NCBI GenBank assembly: GCA_023663135.1
Contig: JAMPIE010000019.1
Coordinates: 1-41,339 of the forward strand
DNA: 41,339 nucleotides
Direction of reading: 5' to 3'
DNA from: Alloprevotella sp.
GTDB lineage: Bacteria > Bacteroidota > Bacteroidia > Bacteroidales > Muribaculaceae
Shown: in pieces, positions 24,274-33,148 of the stretch
Position numbering within the stretch: position 1 is the first letter of the stretch
Layout: the number at the start of each line of letters is the position of its first letter
The notes under the pieces: generated by a model
Told to the model about the DNA's origin: nothing
The model's input: the letters and a program-made list of their open reading frames with translations, nothing else
The model's database searches: none
Made by a program: the position numbers and the translations under genes

Positions 24274-24305
24274 CAAAAATACTAAAAAAAGCTCGAGACC
24301 GCAAA
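24274..24305 (-). promoter_or_regulatory. Bacteroidetes-type promoter of the RsmI-like operon
   Basis: On the minus strand TATTTTTG (24281 to 24274) and TTTG (24305 to 24302) are 20 bp apart. The ATG follows after 4 nt, so the transcript is expected to be leaderless. Confidence 0.78.
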
Positions 24306-24324
24306 AATCGGGTCCACATTTTCG

Positions 24325-24582
24325 TTACATGATGAGCGGCGCGGCAAGTGTGGTGAGCCACGCCACGACGACGAGTATCCAGGCCATCTCGCGGCGATCG
24401 TCGCGATAGCAGCGCCAGGCTATGTAGGCGGCAAGGATGGTGATGAAGGGGTAGAAGAGGAGCATCACCCGCTCTTCCCCCTCTCTGGGGCCCCACAGCC
24501 AGGGGATGCGCAGGGCCGGCAGGGCGGTGATGATGGCTATGGCGGTAAACCACCAGGGGACGTTGCGTTGCATCGTGGTCAA
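24325..24582 (-). CDS. Small three-span membrane protein, unknown
   Basis: 85 residues. Three hydrophobic stretches are seen: WWFTAIAIITALPALRI, VMLLFYPFITILAAYIAW and MAWILVVVAWLTTLAAPLIM, with the charged loop GPREGEER after the first and RDDRRE before the third. No family recognised. Its ATG overlaps the epimerase stop by 4 nt (24579-24582), which supports translation and co-expression. MTTM offers two possible starts. Confidence 0.7.
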   Translation of the reverse strand: MTTMQRNVPWWFTAIAIITALPALRIPWLWGPREGEERVMLLFYPFITILAAYIAWRCYRDDRREMAWILVVVAWLTTLAAPLIM

Positions 24583-25604
24583 GATTTTTGAGTGTTGCTG
24601 TTGCGCCAGTCGGCTATGACGCGCCTTATCCCCTCGCGGAGCCCTACCTTTGGGGCGAAGCCAAAGTCGGCTACGGCGCGGGAGCAGTCGGCCTGCCAGT
24701 TGCGCTGCTTGAGGATATTATATTTGTCGGTGTTGAGAGTCGAGGGCTTAAGCCGCGCCACACCCCATTTCTCGGCTATGACACATACTGTCTTGGCGGC
24801 CCAAAGGGGGAGGCGGATCGGGATGACTCCCCTCACTCCGAGCTCCTCGGCCACTATCTTGCGAAACTCGCTCTGGGAGTAGCTCCGCAGCTCGCTGACG
24901 ATATATTTGCGCCCCTTGGTGGCGGGGGAGGCTACGGCGTCGAGGATGGCGCGTGCGAGGTCTTCGACATAGATGAAGGTGAGCATCTGGCGTCGGAAGC
25001 CTATGCCAAAGTCAATGTGGTGGGCAATGCACTTGACCATCATGAGATAGTCTTGCTCATGAGGGCCATAGACGCCTGTTGGGCGCAGGACAGTCCATGG
25101 GATGTCGGAGGTTGTGTCTAAGAGGGTCTCGGCCTTCATCTTTGAGAGGCCATAGCGAGTGTCGGGGCAAGGGATAGATGAGTCGGTGAAGGGGGTGTAG
25201 CCTTTCTCATCCCCCTTGCCGAGGGCCGAGAGGGAGCTTATGTAGAGCAGGCGCGAGGGTATCATGCCGGTCTGTCGCAGTGCCTCAATGAAGTTGCGCA
25301 AGAAGCTGAAGTTGATGCGGTTGAAGTCTGCAAAGTTGGTGGCTTTGGTTGCTCCGAGATTATAGATGATATAGTCCCAGGCGCCGGACTGAGTGTCGAG
25401 GGCTCGGGCTATTGCTTCGGGGGAGTCAAAGTCGTCGCATACGATGAAGGCAAGGCGGGGGTCGGCGAGCCAGCGGCGTGAGGTGGTGGAGCGCACGAGA
25501 CAGGTGACGCTCAGGCCTCTCTCAAGGGCCTCCTTGGCTATGAAGCCGCCGATAAAGCCGCCGGCGCCTACGATGAGCGCTGTTTTGCTGGTTGGAGATG
25601 TCAT
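24579..25604 (-). CDS. NAD-dependent epimerase/dehydratase family protein (extended SDR)
   Basis: 341 residues. The Rossmann motif GAGGFIGGFIA is near the N-terminus. SSLSALG and the catalytic YGLSKMKAE follow, then VLRPTGVYGPHE and MLTFIYVEDLARAIL, typical of extended short-chain dehydrogenases acting on nucleotide sugars or steroid-like substrates. The substrate cannot be assigned. No promoter match was found upstream; an inverted repeat separates it from pfp, so it may be read from pfp or from a non-consensus promoter. Confidence 0.88.
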   Translation of the reverse strand: MTSPTSKTALIVGAGGFIGGFIAKEALERGLSVTCLVRSTTSRRWLADPRLAFIVCDDFDSPEAIARALDTQSGAWDYIIYNLGATKATNFADFNRINFSFLRNFIEALRQTGMIPSRLLYISSLSALGKGDEKGYTPFTDSSIPCPDTRYGLSKMKAETLLDTTSDIPWTVLRPTGVYGPHEQDYLMMVKCIAHHIDFGIGFRRQMLTFIYVEDLARAILDAVASPATKGRKYIVSELRSYSQSEFRKIVAEELGVRGVIPIRLPLWAAKTVCVIAEKWGVARLKPSTLNTDKYNILKQRNWQADCSRAVADFGFAPKVGLREGIRRVIADWRNSNTQKS

Positions 25605-25621
25605 ATATGCGGAGAAATAGT

Positions 25622-25675
25622 TTGCATTAGAGCCCTGACGCGACGTTGCGCCAGGGCTCTTCCTTCTTAATGCAA
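25622..25675 (-). terminator. Nested inverted repeat downstream of pfp
   Basis: AGAGCCCTG (25629-25637) pairs with CAGGGCTCT (25652-25660). An outer pair TTGCATTA (25622-25629) and TAATGCAA (25668-25675) encloses it, with one unpaired segment. It lies between pfp and the epimerase gene, both leftward. There is no U-run after it, so it may be a partial terminator or RNA-stabilising hairpin. Confidence 0.55.
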
Positions 25676-25704
25676 GCTGTTGAGAGAAGGGTTAATGGGA
25701 TGGA

Positions 25705-27351
25705 TCACTTGCCCAATTGCTCGTAGCGCAGGGTGAGAGTGGGCTGGTCGCATACCTCGGCCGGGCCAAAGTACTGGATGGGGCCGGGGAAGACATATGA
25801 CGTGTTGATGGCCCAGTCGTCGCGCTTGGCGGCAAAGCGGCGGAAGGGGGTGCCGTCGAGGCGCACGAGCGCTTTCTGTATCACGGGCTTCATCTCGCCA
25901 TGGCGGCGCTCCATGTTAAACATCATGGTGATGGGTATGCCGCCGGCAAGCCACTGTACTGAGGGGTTGGTAAGGTTGCGGAGCGACGACATATAGCCCG
26001 TCACGCCGGCTGCAATGAGGCATGCGGCGTTGAAGCCGAGGGCATAGCAATAGTCGGCGTCGAAGTTGGAGGGGGCAGCGCAGCGTCCCTCATAGCCAAA
26101 GAAGTGGTGGAGGGGTGAGAACTTGCCGTTGTAAGAGCCTTCGGTGCGCTTCTCCTCCAGGCGAGCGCCTACCATCTCTGAGAGCAGCTTCTCGGTCTCG
26201 ATGAGCGACACTTGCACGTTGCCGTGGGGGTCTCGGTCGAGGGTGAGCTGGCGTGCCACGCCGGTTGGCAGTGAGGCATAGACGCGAGAATTGGCCTCTG
26301 AGAGCTTGTCGATGACAAACTGGCGCTGCTTATCGGCCTCCCAGGTGGCAAAGTCGGGGGTGTGGGCCAGCAGGTCGTTGAGCTCGGCGATGAGGCTCTT
26401 CATGGCGGGGATAAACTCGATGAGGCCCTCGGGGATGAGTACGGTGCCGAAGTTCATGCCGCGCGAGGAGCGCTCGGCCACTATGTCGGCAATGTAGTCA
26501 ACCACGTCGGCCAGGGTCATGTTCTCGGCCTCTACCTCCTCAGAGATGATGCAGACGTTGGGCTGTGTCTGCAAGGCACATTCAAGAGCTATGTGGCTGG
26601 CAGAGCGGCCCATGAGCTTGATGAAGTGCCAATATTTCTTGGCAGAGAAGCAGTCGCGCTGGATGTTGCCAATGAGCTCTGAATAGGTCTTGGTGGCGGT
26701 GTCGAAGCCAAAAGAGGTCTCAATCACTTCGTTTTTCAGGTCGCCGTCGATGGTCTTGGGGCAGCCAATCACCTGCACTCCGGCGCCAATCTCCTTGTAA
26801 TACTCGGCCAAGACGGCTGCGTTGGTGTTGGAGTCGTCGCCGCCGATGATCACGAGGGCTGTGATGCCCAGCTGCTTGAGTATCTCAAGGCCCTTGTCAA
26901 ACTGCTCTTTCTTCTCGAGCTTGGTGCGTCCTGATCCAATGATGTCAAAGCCGCCGGTATTGCGATATTCGTCGATGATGTCGGCTGTCAGCTCGATATA
27001 CTCGTGGTCAACGAGGCCGCCGGGGCCCATAAGGAAGCCATAGAGGCGTGAGTCGCGGTTGAGCTTCTTGATGCCGTCAAAGAGGCCGCAGATCACATTG
27101 TGGCCGCCGGGGGCCTGGCCGCCGGAGAGGATCACGCCTACGTTGACCGGCTTGCCGGGCTCCGGATTGGCGTTGCGCTCAAAGGTGAGCTCGGGCAGGC
27201 CATAGGTCTGGGGGAAGAGTTTCTTTATCTCGTCACGGTCGGCAACCGACTGTGTCGGTGCACCTTCCACAGCCTTTACGGGGCCGGTGAGTGATACCGG
27301 CAACTTGGGCTGATAGGCGGCGCGGGCTATCTGCAGGGCACTTTTCTTCAT
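25705..27351 (-). CDS. pfp: Diphosphate-dependent phosphofructokinase
   Basis: 548 residues, the long PPi-PFK type. [16 protein letters not shown] is the phosphate loop. [11 protein letters not shown] has the second aspartate that favours PPi over [13 protein letters not shown] contains the catalytic TIDGD and the lysine typical of PPi enzymes. MGRSASH and GYEGRC are fructose-6-phosphate contacts. It reversibly phosphorylates fructose-6-phosphate with pyrophosphate, in glycolysis and gluconeogenesis. It has its own promoter at 27393-27424 and lies just downstream of pgi. Confidence 0.95.
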   Translation of the reverse strand: MKKSALQIARAAYQPKLPVSLTGPVKAVEGAPTQSVADRDEIKKLFPQTYGLPELTFERNANPEPGKPVNVGVILSGGQAPGGHNVICGLFDGIKKLNRDSRLYGFLMGPGGLVDHEYIELTADIIDEYRNTGGFDIIGSGRTKLEKKEQFDKGLEILKQLGITALVIIGGDDSNTNAAVLAEYYKEIGAGVQVIGCPKTIDGDLKNEVIETSFGFDTATKTYSELIGNIQRDCFSAKKYWHFIKLMGRSASHIALECALQTQPNVCIISEEVEAENMTLADVVDYIADIVAERSSRGMNFGTVLIPEGLIEFIPAMKSLIAELNDLLAHTPDFATWEADKQRQFVIDKLSEANSRVYASLPTGVARQLTLDRDPHGNVQVSLIETEKLLSEMVGARLEEKRTEGSYNGKFSPLHHFFGYEGRCAAPSNFDADYCYALGFNAACLIAAGVTGYMSSLRNLTNPSVQWLAGGIPITMMFNMERRHGEMKPVIQKALVRLDGTPFRRFAAKRDDWAINTSYVFPGPIQYFGPAEVCDQPTLTLRYEQLGK

Positions 27352-27392
27352 CGTATGATTTAGTGTGGGCTTGAATGATTAATTTTATGTCG

Positions 27393-27424
27393 CAAAATTA
27401 CTTTTTTTTCCGCTCACAGCCAAA
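27393..27424 (-). promoter_or_regulatory. Bacteroidetes-type promoter of pfp
   Basis: On the minus strand TAATTTTG (27400 to 27393) and TTTG (27424 to 27421) are 20 bp apart. The leader is about 35 nt. Confidence 0.75.
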
Positions 27425-27495
27425 AAGAGGTTGCAAAAACGGCTTCTTTCAGATTATCGGATTTTTGCTCTCAATCTTATTAAAAGCGAATTGGG

Positions 27496-27543
27496 AAAAA
27501 GCGGCGGCGGCCCGGAAAGGATGTCTGCCTGCCGGGCCGCCGC
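27496..27543 (-). terminator. Intrinsic terminator of pgi
   Basis: Read leftward, GCGGCGGCCCGG (27543 to 27532) pairs perfectly over 12 bp with CCGGGCCGCCGC (27515 to 27504), followed by CGC and five T residues (27500-27496). It separates pgi from the pfp promoter. Confidence 0.8.
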
Positions 27544-27559
27544 TTTTAGGGGAGGAATC

Positions 27560-28888
27560 TTATTTGTTGATGCGCTTGGCGATGGCCTCGGTCTCTTTCT
27601 CGTAGCCGGGCTTGGCCAGGAGGGCAAACATGTTGCGCTTATAGGCTTCTACGCCGGGCTGGTTGAAGGGGTTGACTCCGAGGATATATCCGCTTATGCC
27701 ACAGGCTTTCTCGAAGAAGTAGATGAGCTGGCCGAGGCTGGTCTCATTGAGGGCGGGGATGGTGATGAGCAGGTTGGGCACTCCGCCATCGATGTGGGCT
27801 ATGCGAGTGCCGAGTTCGGCCATCTTGTTTACTTGGTCAACGCGCTTGCCGGCGATGAAGTTTAGGCCATCGAGGTTGTCGTTGTCTGTGGGTATCATCA
27901 CTTCATGCTCGGGAGCCTCAACGGAGAGGACGGTCTCAAAGATGGTGCGCTCGCCATCCTGTATCCATTGGCCCATGGAGTGGAGGTCGGTTGTGAAGTC
28001 AACGGAGGCGGGGAAGATGCCTTTGCCGTCCTTGCCCTCGCTTTCGCCATAGAGTTGCTTCCACCATTCGGCAAAGAAGTGGAGCTTCGGGCAGAAGTTG
28101 ACCAGGATTTCTATCTTTTTGCCGGCGCGATAGAGGGCATTGCGTGTGGCTGCATATGTCATTGCCATCTGCTGGTCAGAGCCTTCCATGGCTGCTGCAC
28201 CGGCGATGAGGGCGCGGATGTCGTGGCCGGCCACGGCGATGGGGAGCAGGCCCACGGGGGTCAGGACTGAGAAGCGGCCGCCCACATTGTCGGCAATCAC
28301 AAAGGTCTTCCATCCCTCGGTGTCGGCCATGGAGCGGAGAGCTCCCTTACGGGCGTCGGTCACGGCCACGATGCGCTCGTTGGCGTCCTTGGTGCCGAGT
28401 TCCTTGACGAGCTGGTCTTTTAGTAGACGGAAGGCTATGGCGGGTTCGGTGGTGGTGCCGCTCTTCGAAATTACGATGATGCCAAATTTCTTGCCATGGA
28501 GATAGTCCATTAGCTCATAGAGATAGTCTTCGCCTATGTTTTGGCCGGCAAAGATCACCTTTGGGAGATGCCCGTTGGCGGGACGATATGGGGCGAAGGT
28601 GTCGCTCAGGGCCTCTATGACGGCTTTGGCGCCGAGATATGAGCCGCCGATACCAACACACACCACTGCCTCACACTTCTCTTGCAGCTTTGTGGCTGTG
28701 GCCTCTATGTCGGCTATCAGTGCCTCATTGGCCTGAAGTTCAGTGGGGAGATGGTTCCAGCCGAGGAAGTCGTTGCCGGCGCCTGAGCCGCTGTCGAGGG
28801 TCTCGAGAGCCTTGCGGGCTTCGGGCATGAGGGCATCGATGGTGGCTTGTGGGAGCGCATCGGCTATGTTTAAGCTAATCTCTTTCAT
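27560..28888 (-). CDS. pgi: Glucose-6-phosphate isomerase
   Basis: 442 residues. [31 protein letters not shown] and [14 protein letters not shown] are the PGI signature blocks, and the C-terminal end has [13 protein letters not shown] with the catalytic lysine. It interconverts glucose-6-phosphate and fructose-6-phosphate. It lies 51 nt downstream of gpsA on the same strand and ends at a strong terminator. The lysS-gpsA-pgi order is, to my knowledge, conserved in Bacteroidales. Confidence 0.96.
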   Translation of the reverse strand: MKEISLNIADALPQATIDALMPEARKALETLDSGSGAGNDFLGWNHLPTELQANEALIADIEATATKLQEKCEAVVCVGIGGSYLGAKAVIEALSDTFAPYRPANGHLPKVIFAGQNIGEDYLYELMDYLHGKKFGIIVISKSGTTTEPAIAFRLLKDQLVKELGTKDANERIVAVTDARKGALRSMADTEGWKTFVIADNVGGRFSVLTPVGLLPIAVAGHDIRALIAGAAAMEGSDQQMAMTYAATRNALYRAGKKIEILVNFCPKLHFFAEWWKQLYGESEGKDGKGIFPASVDFTTDLHSMGQWIQDGERTIFETVLSVEAPEHEVMIPTDNDNLDGLNFIAGKRVDQVNKMAELGTRIAHIDGGVPNLLITIPALNETSLGQLIYFFEKACGISGYILGVNPFNQPGVEAYKRNMFALLAKPGYEKETEAIAKRINK

Positions 28889-28939
28889 CTTAGTTGATTT
28901 ATTTGATAAGGGTTTTTGAGCGAAGGAAAGGTGAGGGGG

Positions 28940-29935
28940 TCAGATGAAGGTCTGCGACACCTGGCGAAGCACCTTGGCCGGGGTGGCCCCACGATAGAGT
29001 ATGTCATAGACCCCTTCGAGGATGGGCATATCCACTCCATGTTGCTGGTTTATCTCGTGGATACACTTGGTGCCGTAATAGCCCTCGGCGGTCTGCTCCA
29101 TCTCCATGCGTGCGGCCTTGACGGAGTAGCCGCGTCCTATCATGGAGCCGAAGTTGTGGTTGCGCGAGAAGCGTGAGTAGGAGGTCACCAGGAGGTCGCC
29201 CAAGTAGACGGAGTCGCAGATCTGGCGTGGGCGTGGACACACGGTGTCGACAAAGCGCTCCATCTCTCTTATGGCGTTACATACGAGCATGGCCTGGAAG
29301 TTGTCGCCGCTCTTGAGTCCATGGATCATGCCGGAGGCTATAGCATAGACATTCTTGAGTACGGCGGCATACTCGATGCCGTCTACGTCTGACGAGGTGA
29401 TGGTGTGCAGCGCCGGCCCGGAGATACACTGGGCAAACTGCTCGGCGTGAAACACGTCGTGACACCCTACGGTCAAGTAGCTGGGGCGTCCTAAGGCCAC
29501 CTCCTCGGCGTGGCATGGGCCCGACACCACGAGCATCCTGTCGTCGGCAATGCCAAATCGCCGAGTCATATAGTGGGATATCAGCTCGTTGCAGTCGGGC
29601 ACAATCCCTTTCACGGCACTCACGACATATTTGTCAGAAATGTCTGTGGAAATCTTGTCGGCGTGGGAGGTGAAGTAAGGCGAGGGCATCACCAGCAGCA
29701 GGGTGTCGGCCCGGCGACATATCTCGTTGATGTCTGAGGAAAAGGTGATACGCCCCGTGTCAAACTCGCAGTCGGTCAGATATGCGGGGTTGTGGCCCAG
29801 GCGCTTGAAGTCGTCTATGCGGTCGTCGCGCCGCATATACCATAATATGTTGTCGCAGTTCTGAAGGAGCAGCTTGGCCAGGGCTGTGGCCCAGCTGCCG
29901 CCTCCCATCACTGCTATGTTTCCGGGGAAGCCCAA
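28940..29935 (-). CDS. gpsA: NAD(P)-dependent glycerol-3-phosphate dehydrogenase
   Basis: 331 residues. The N-terminal dinucleotide motif is VMGGGSWATALAKLL. SGPCHAEEVALGRPS and AVLKNVYAIASG (with the catalytic lysine) follow, then the helical C-domain with GLSGDNF-like GLKSGDNFQA and SRNHNFGSMIGRG. It reduces dihydroxyacetone phosphate to glycerol-3-phosphate for phospholipid synthesis. It is in the lysS-gpsA-pgi cluster, 110 nt after lysS. Confidence 0.95.
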   Translation of the reverse strand: MGFPGNIAVMGGGSWATALAKLLLQNCDNILWYMRRDDRIDDFKRLGHNPAYLTDCEFDTGRITFSSDINEICRRADTLLLVMPSPYFTSHADKISTDISDKYVVSAVKGIVPDCNELISHYMTRRFGIADDRMLVVSGPCHAEEVALGRPSYLTVGCHDVFHAEQFAQCISGPALHTITSSDVDGIEYAAVLKNVYAIASGMIHGLKSGDNFQAMLVCNAIREMERFVDTVCPRPRQICDSVYLGDLLVTSYSRFSRNHNFGSMIGRGYSVKAARMEMEQTAEGYYGTKCIHEINQQHGVDMPILEGVYDILYRGATPAKVLRQVSQTFI

Positions 29936-29978
29936 GGGGATTTATGGTTATGAGGTTGTTGGTGGATAGAGGATTGAA

Positions 29979-30011
29979 GGGAGGGGAATGCCGTCGGGGG
30001 CGGCTCCTCCC
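29979..30011 (-). terminator. Hairpin in the lysS-gpsA gap
   Basis: GGGAGG (29979-29984) pairs with CCTCCC (30006-30011), with inner GCCG (29990-29993) pairing to CGGC (30001-30004). There is no U-run on the minus strand. It may attenuate or process the lysS-gpsA transcript; this is weak evidence. Confidence 0.35.
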
Positions 30012-30045
30012 TATAGGTATAAACGCCCGGCAGGCGAGCCGTGGT

Positions 30046-31803
30046 TCACTCCTGTGTGCCAATGGCCTCGGCGGCGGCGGCTGTCCAGGCCTTTACGTCG
30101 TCGATGGCGGGGGCTGTGAGTCCGAGCTTGTATTTCTTGTTGATGCCGCAGAGCTCTTGGTGGAGCTTGCCGGGCGAGGCTATGGCGGCCAGTGCGGCAA
30201 GGGTGGGGCAGCCTGCCTTGCGCAGAGGAGCTATCCACTCGGAGGCTATGCCGAGGGCCTCAAAGGCCTCATCTTTGTCGCGCGGCGCCTTCTTCTCGGG
30301 TCGCATCTGAGGGAAGAAGAGCACCTCTTGGATGGTGGTCTGGCCGGTCATAAGCATTACAAGGCGGTCCATGCCTATTCCCATGCCCGAGGTGGGTGGC
30401 ATCCCATACTCGAGGGCTCGGATAAAGTCGCCGTCGATAATCATGGCCTCGTCGTCGCCCTTCTCGCTCAGGCGCATCTGGTCTACGAAGCGCTCATACT
30501 GGTCGATGGGGTCGTTGAGCTCTGAATAGGCGTTGGCGAGCTCCTTGCCGTTGACCATCAGTTCAAAGCGCTCGGTGAGCGAGGGGTCTTCACGATGGCG
30601 CTTTGTCAGGGGCGACATCTCTATGGGGTAGTCGATGATGAAGGTGGGCTGGATATACTTTCCTTCGGCCTTCTCGCCAAAGATCTCGTCGATTAGCTTG
30701 CCCTTGCCCATGGTGTCGTCTACCTCGATGCCCATCCCCTTGGCGGCCTCGCGAAGCTCCTGCTCGCTCTTCCCTTGGATGTCATAGCCGGTGTGGTCGA
30801 GGATGGCCTGGCGCATGGTGACGCGCGGGAAGGGTGCCTTGAAGGAGATGACGTTGCCGCCCACCTTCACCTCTGTCGAGCCGTTGACGGCCACGCAGAT
30901 GCGCTCGAGCATCTTCTCGGTGAAGGTCATCATCCAGTTGTAGTCTTTGTATGACACGTAGATCTCCATGCATGTAAACTCGGGGTTGTGTGTCCGGTCC
31001 ATCCCTTCGTTGCGGAAGTTTTTGGAGAACTCATAGACGCCCTCAAAGCCCCCCACGATGAGGCGCTTGAGATAGAGCTCGTCGGCAATGCGGAGATAGA
31101 GGGGGATGTCAAGCGCGTTGTGGTGGGTGATGAAGGGGCGAGCCGAGGCCCCGCCTGGTATCGATTGCAATATGGGGGTCTCCACCTCGAGGTAGCCATG
31201 CTCGTTGAAGTAGTCGCGCATGGTCTGATATACCTTTGTCCGCTTGAGAAAGATATCTTTCACGCCGTCGTTGACAATGAGGTCGACGTATCGCCGGCGG
31301 TAGCGCAGCTCGGGATCGTCAAAGGAGTCATAGGTCACCCCATCTTTCTGCTTCACGATAGGCAGGGGGCGCAGGCTCTTTGACAGAAGCGTGAGCGCTG
31401 AGGCATGGATGGTGATCTCGCCGGTCTGTGTGCGGAACACGTAGCCCGTCACGCCGATGAAGTCGCCAATATCGAGGAGCTTTTTCACCACGGTGTTATA
31501 CATCTCCTTGTCTTCGCCCGGACAGAGGTCGTCGCGCGACACGTAGACCTGGATGCGACCGCGTGAGTCTTGCAGCTCTATGAAGGTGGCCTTGCCCATG
31601 ACACGACGGCTCATGACGCGCCCGGCTACGCTCACCTCTCGGCGAGGCGCCTCGTCGTCAAATTGCGCCTTGATGTCGTCGGCATAAGCCGTGACGCTAA
31701 ACTCGGCTGCGGGATAAGGGTCGATGCCCCTGTTGCGGAGCTCTTCGAGACTATTGCGGCGGACAATCTCCTGCTCGCTCAGTTCCAATATATTGGTTGC
31801 CAT
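30046..31803 (-). CDS. lysS: Lysyl-tRNA synthetase, class II
   Basis: 585 residues from [12 protein letters not shown]; the earlier in-frame ATG at 31887 lies upstream of the promoter and is rejected. The N-terminal OB fold contains [21 protein letters not shown]. The class II catalytic core has [32 protein letters not shown] and the final [12 protein letters not shown]. About 80 extra residues follow the core (from [19 protein letters not shown]), a tail I recognise as usual for Bacteroidetes LysRS. It charges tRNA-Lys and is the first gene of the lysS-gpsA-pgi cluster. Confidence 0.96.
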   Translation of the reverse strand: MATNILELSEQEIVRRNSLEELRNRGIDPYPAAEFSVTAYADDIKAQFDDEAPRREVSVAGRVMSRRVMGKATFIELQDSRGRIQVYVSRDDLCPGEDKEMYNTVVKKLLDIGDFIGVTGYVFRTQTGEITIHASALTLLSKSLRPLPIVKQKDGVTYDSFDDPELRYRRRYVDLIVNDGVKDIFLKRTKVYQTMRDYFNEHGYLEVETPILQSIPGGASARPFITHHNALDIPLYLRIADELYLKRLIVGGFEGVYEFSKNFRNEGMDRTHNPEFTCMEIYVSYKDYNWMMTFTEKMLERICVAVNGSTEVKVGGNVISFKAPFPRVTMRQAILDHTGYDIQGKSEQELREAAKGMGIEVDDTMGKGKLIDEIFGEKAEGKYIQPTFIIDYPIEMSPLTKRHREDPSLTERFELMVNGKELANAYSELNDPIDQYERFVDQMRLSEKGDDEAMIIDGDFIRALEYGMPPTSGMGIGMDRLVMLMTGQTTIQEVLFFPQMRPEKKAPRDKDEAFEALGIASEWIAPLRKAGCPTLAALAAIASPGKLHQELCGINKKYKLGLTAPAIDDVKAWTAAAAEAIGTQE

Positions 31804-31867
31804 ATGGTTGATGTCAGATATAAACGATAATAGGGCGGCAGTGGACATCCCCTGTCGCAATTCCCGG

Positions 31868-31875
31868 CAAAGATA
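31868..31875 (-). promoter_or_regulatory. -7 element of lysS promoter
   Basis: On the minus strand TATCTTTG (31875 to 31868) matches TAnnTTTG, 64 nt before the lysS ATG. A good -33 TTTG at 19-21 bp is not present, so the promoter may be weak or regulated. The intergenic region 31804-32061 is divergent and also contains the promoter of the EEP gene. Confidence 0.55.
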
Positions 31876-31993
31876 AGCAAAAATCACGAAATAAGCGGGC
31901 CTTCAATTAAATTATGTCGCCATCCCGGCCGCTCAGAGCTATCAGAGACATTCCGGCATCAGCATGATGAATCTGACAAGAGACCTTTGCCTT

Positions 31994-32022
31994 TTTGCTT
32001 TAAGTATTTTTCACTACCTTTG
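31994..32022 (+). promoter_or_regulatory. Bacteroidetes-type promoter of the EEP nuclease gene
   Basis: TACCTTTG at 32015-32022 is a full -7 match. TTTG at 31994-31997 is 17 bp upstream, slightly short. The leader is about 35 nt. Confidence 0.65.
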
Positions 32023-32061
32023 CAGCCAGTGTCCACAACCCACTTTAACTATCTCGCTGCA

Positions 32062-33126
32062 ATGAGAAAGATTTTCTTGACCGTCATATGCATGGCTATC
32101 GCCGCTCTATCGCTCTCCTCCCTATCCTACGCCTCTTCGGCCCGCGATGAGCAGAAGGCACAATACAGAGTGTTTGGCGTGGCTTTCTACAACCTTGAAA
32201 ACCTCTTTGACACCATCAACGCCAATGGCACCTACGACCTTGAGTTTTCCCCACAGGGAGCCCGTCAGTGGGATAGCCGTAAATACTGGTCGAAGATCAA
32301 CCGCCTTGCATCGACCATTGCGGCCATGACCACCACGACCACTCCTCAGGGCCCCGCCGTGATTGGGGTGTCGGAGATTGAGAATGAGAGTGTCCTCCGC
32401 GACTTGGTTGCCGCCGACCCTATCAAGGCCCGCAACTATCAGATTGTCCACCACGATTCGCCCGACCGCCGCGGTGTCGACGTGTCGCTCCTCTACAATC
32501 CCCGCTTCTTCACCCTCATCAACGAGACCAACCATCGCCTCGACATCGGCTACCCCACGCGTGACCAGATGTGTGTCGTCGGCACCATGGGTGGCGACAC
32601 AGTCGCAATCATCGTCAACCACTGGCCCTCGCGCCTCGGTGGCCAGGAGCGCTCATCTGCCAGTCGTGAAGCCGCAGCCGCCCTCTCCAAGCATATCGCC
32701 GACTCGCTATGGCAGATCAACCCCAACATTGGCGTCATCATCATGGGCGACCTCAACGACGATCCCCACGACAAGTCGTGTGCCGAGGTGCTTGACGCCC
32801 GCCGCTCCCCCAAGGGTGTTGCCCCCCACGGCTTCTACAACCCCTGGTGGGCTACCCTTGACAAAGGCATAGGCACTCTTGCTTACAAAGGCAACTGGAA
32901 CCTCTTTGACCAGATTATCGTCTCGGGTAATCTTCTGAAAGACAATCGCCCCAATCCCTCTAACGTCCGCTTCTGGAAACATCAGGTCAACAACTTTGAT
33001 TTCCTCAAAGACTCCGACGGTTCTCGCCAGGGATATCCCAAGCGTACCTTCTCGGGCGGCGTATGGCTCGACGGTTATTCCGACCACTTCCCCACTGAGA
33101 TCTTCCTCCTCCAGCAGGTGAAATAA
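32062..33126 (+). CDS. Secreted endonuclease/exonuclease/phosphatase-fold protein
   Basis: 354 residues with a signal peptide, [20 protein letters not shown], cut near SYASSA. The EEP/DNase I fold motifs are in order: [22 protein letters not shown] (metal glutamate), [22 protein letters not shown] (catalytic histidine), [10 protein letters not shown] and YSDHFPTEI. It is likely a periplasmic or secreted nuclease or phosphodiesterase; substrate unknown. The ATG at 32062 is chosen because it starts the signal peptide and lies downstream of the promoter. mutS follows after 22 nt. Confidence 0.88.
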   Translation: MRKIFLTVICMAIAALSLSSLSYASSARDEQKAQYRVFGVAFYNLENLFDTINANGTYDLEFSPQGARQWDSRKYWSKINRLASTIAAMTTTTTPQGPAVIGVSEIENESVLRDLVAADPIKARNYQIVHHDSPDRRGVDVSLLYNPRFFTLINETNHRLDIGYPTRDQMCVVGTMGGDTVAIIVNHWPSRLGGQERSSASREAAAALSKHIADSLWQINPNIGVIIMGDLNDDPHDKSCAEVLDARRSPKGVAPHGFYNPWWATLDKGIGTLAYKGNWNLFDQIIVSGNLLKDNRPNPSNVRFWKHQVNNFDFLKDSDGSRQGYPKRTFSGGVWLDGYSDHFPTEIFLLQQVK

Positions 33127-33148
33127 TCCCCCCAAAAATCGCCCCGCC

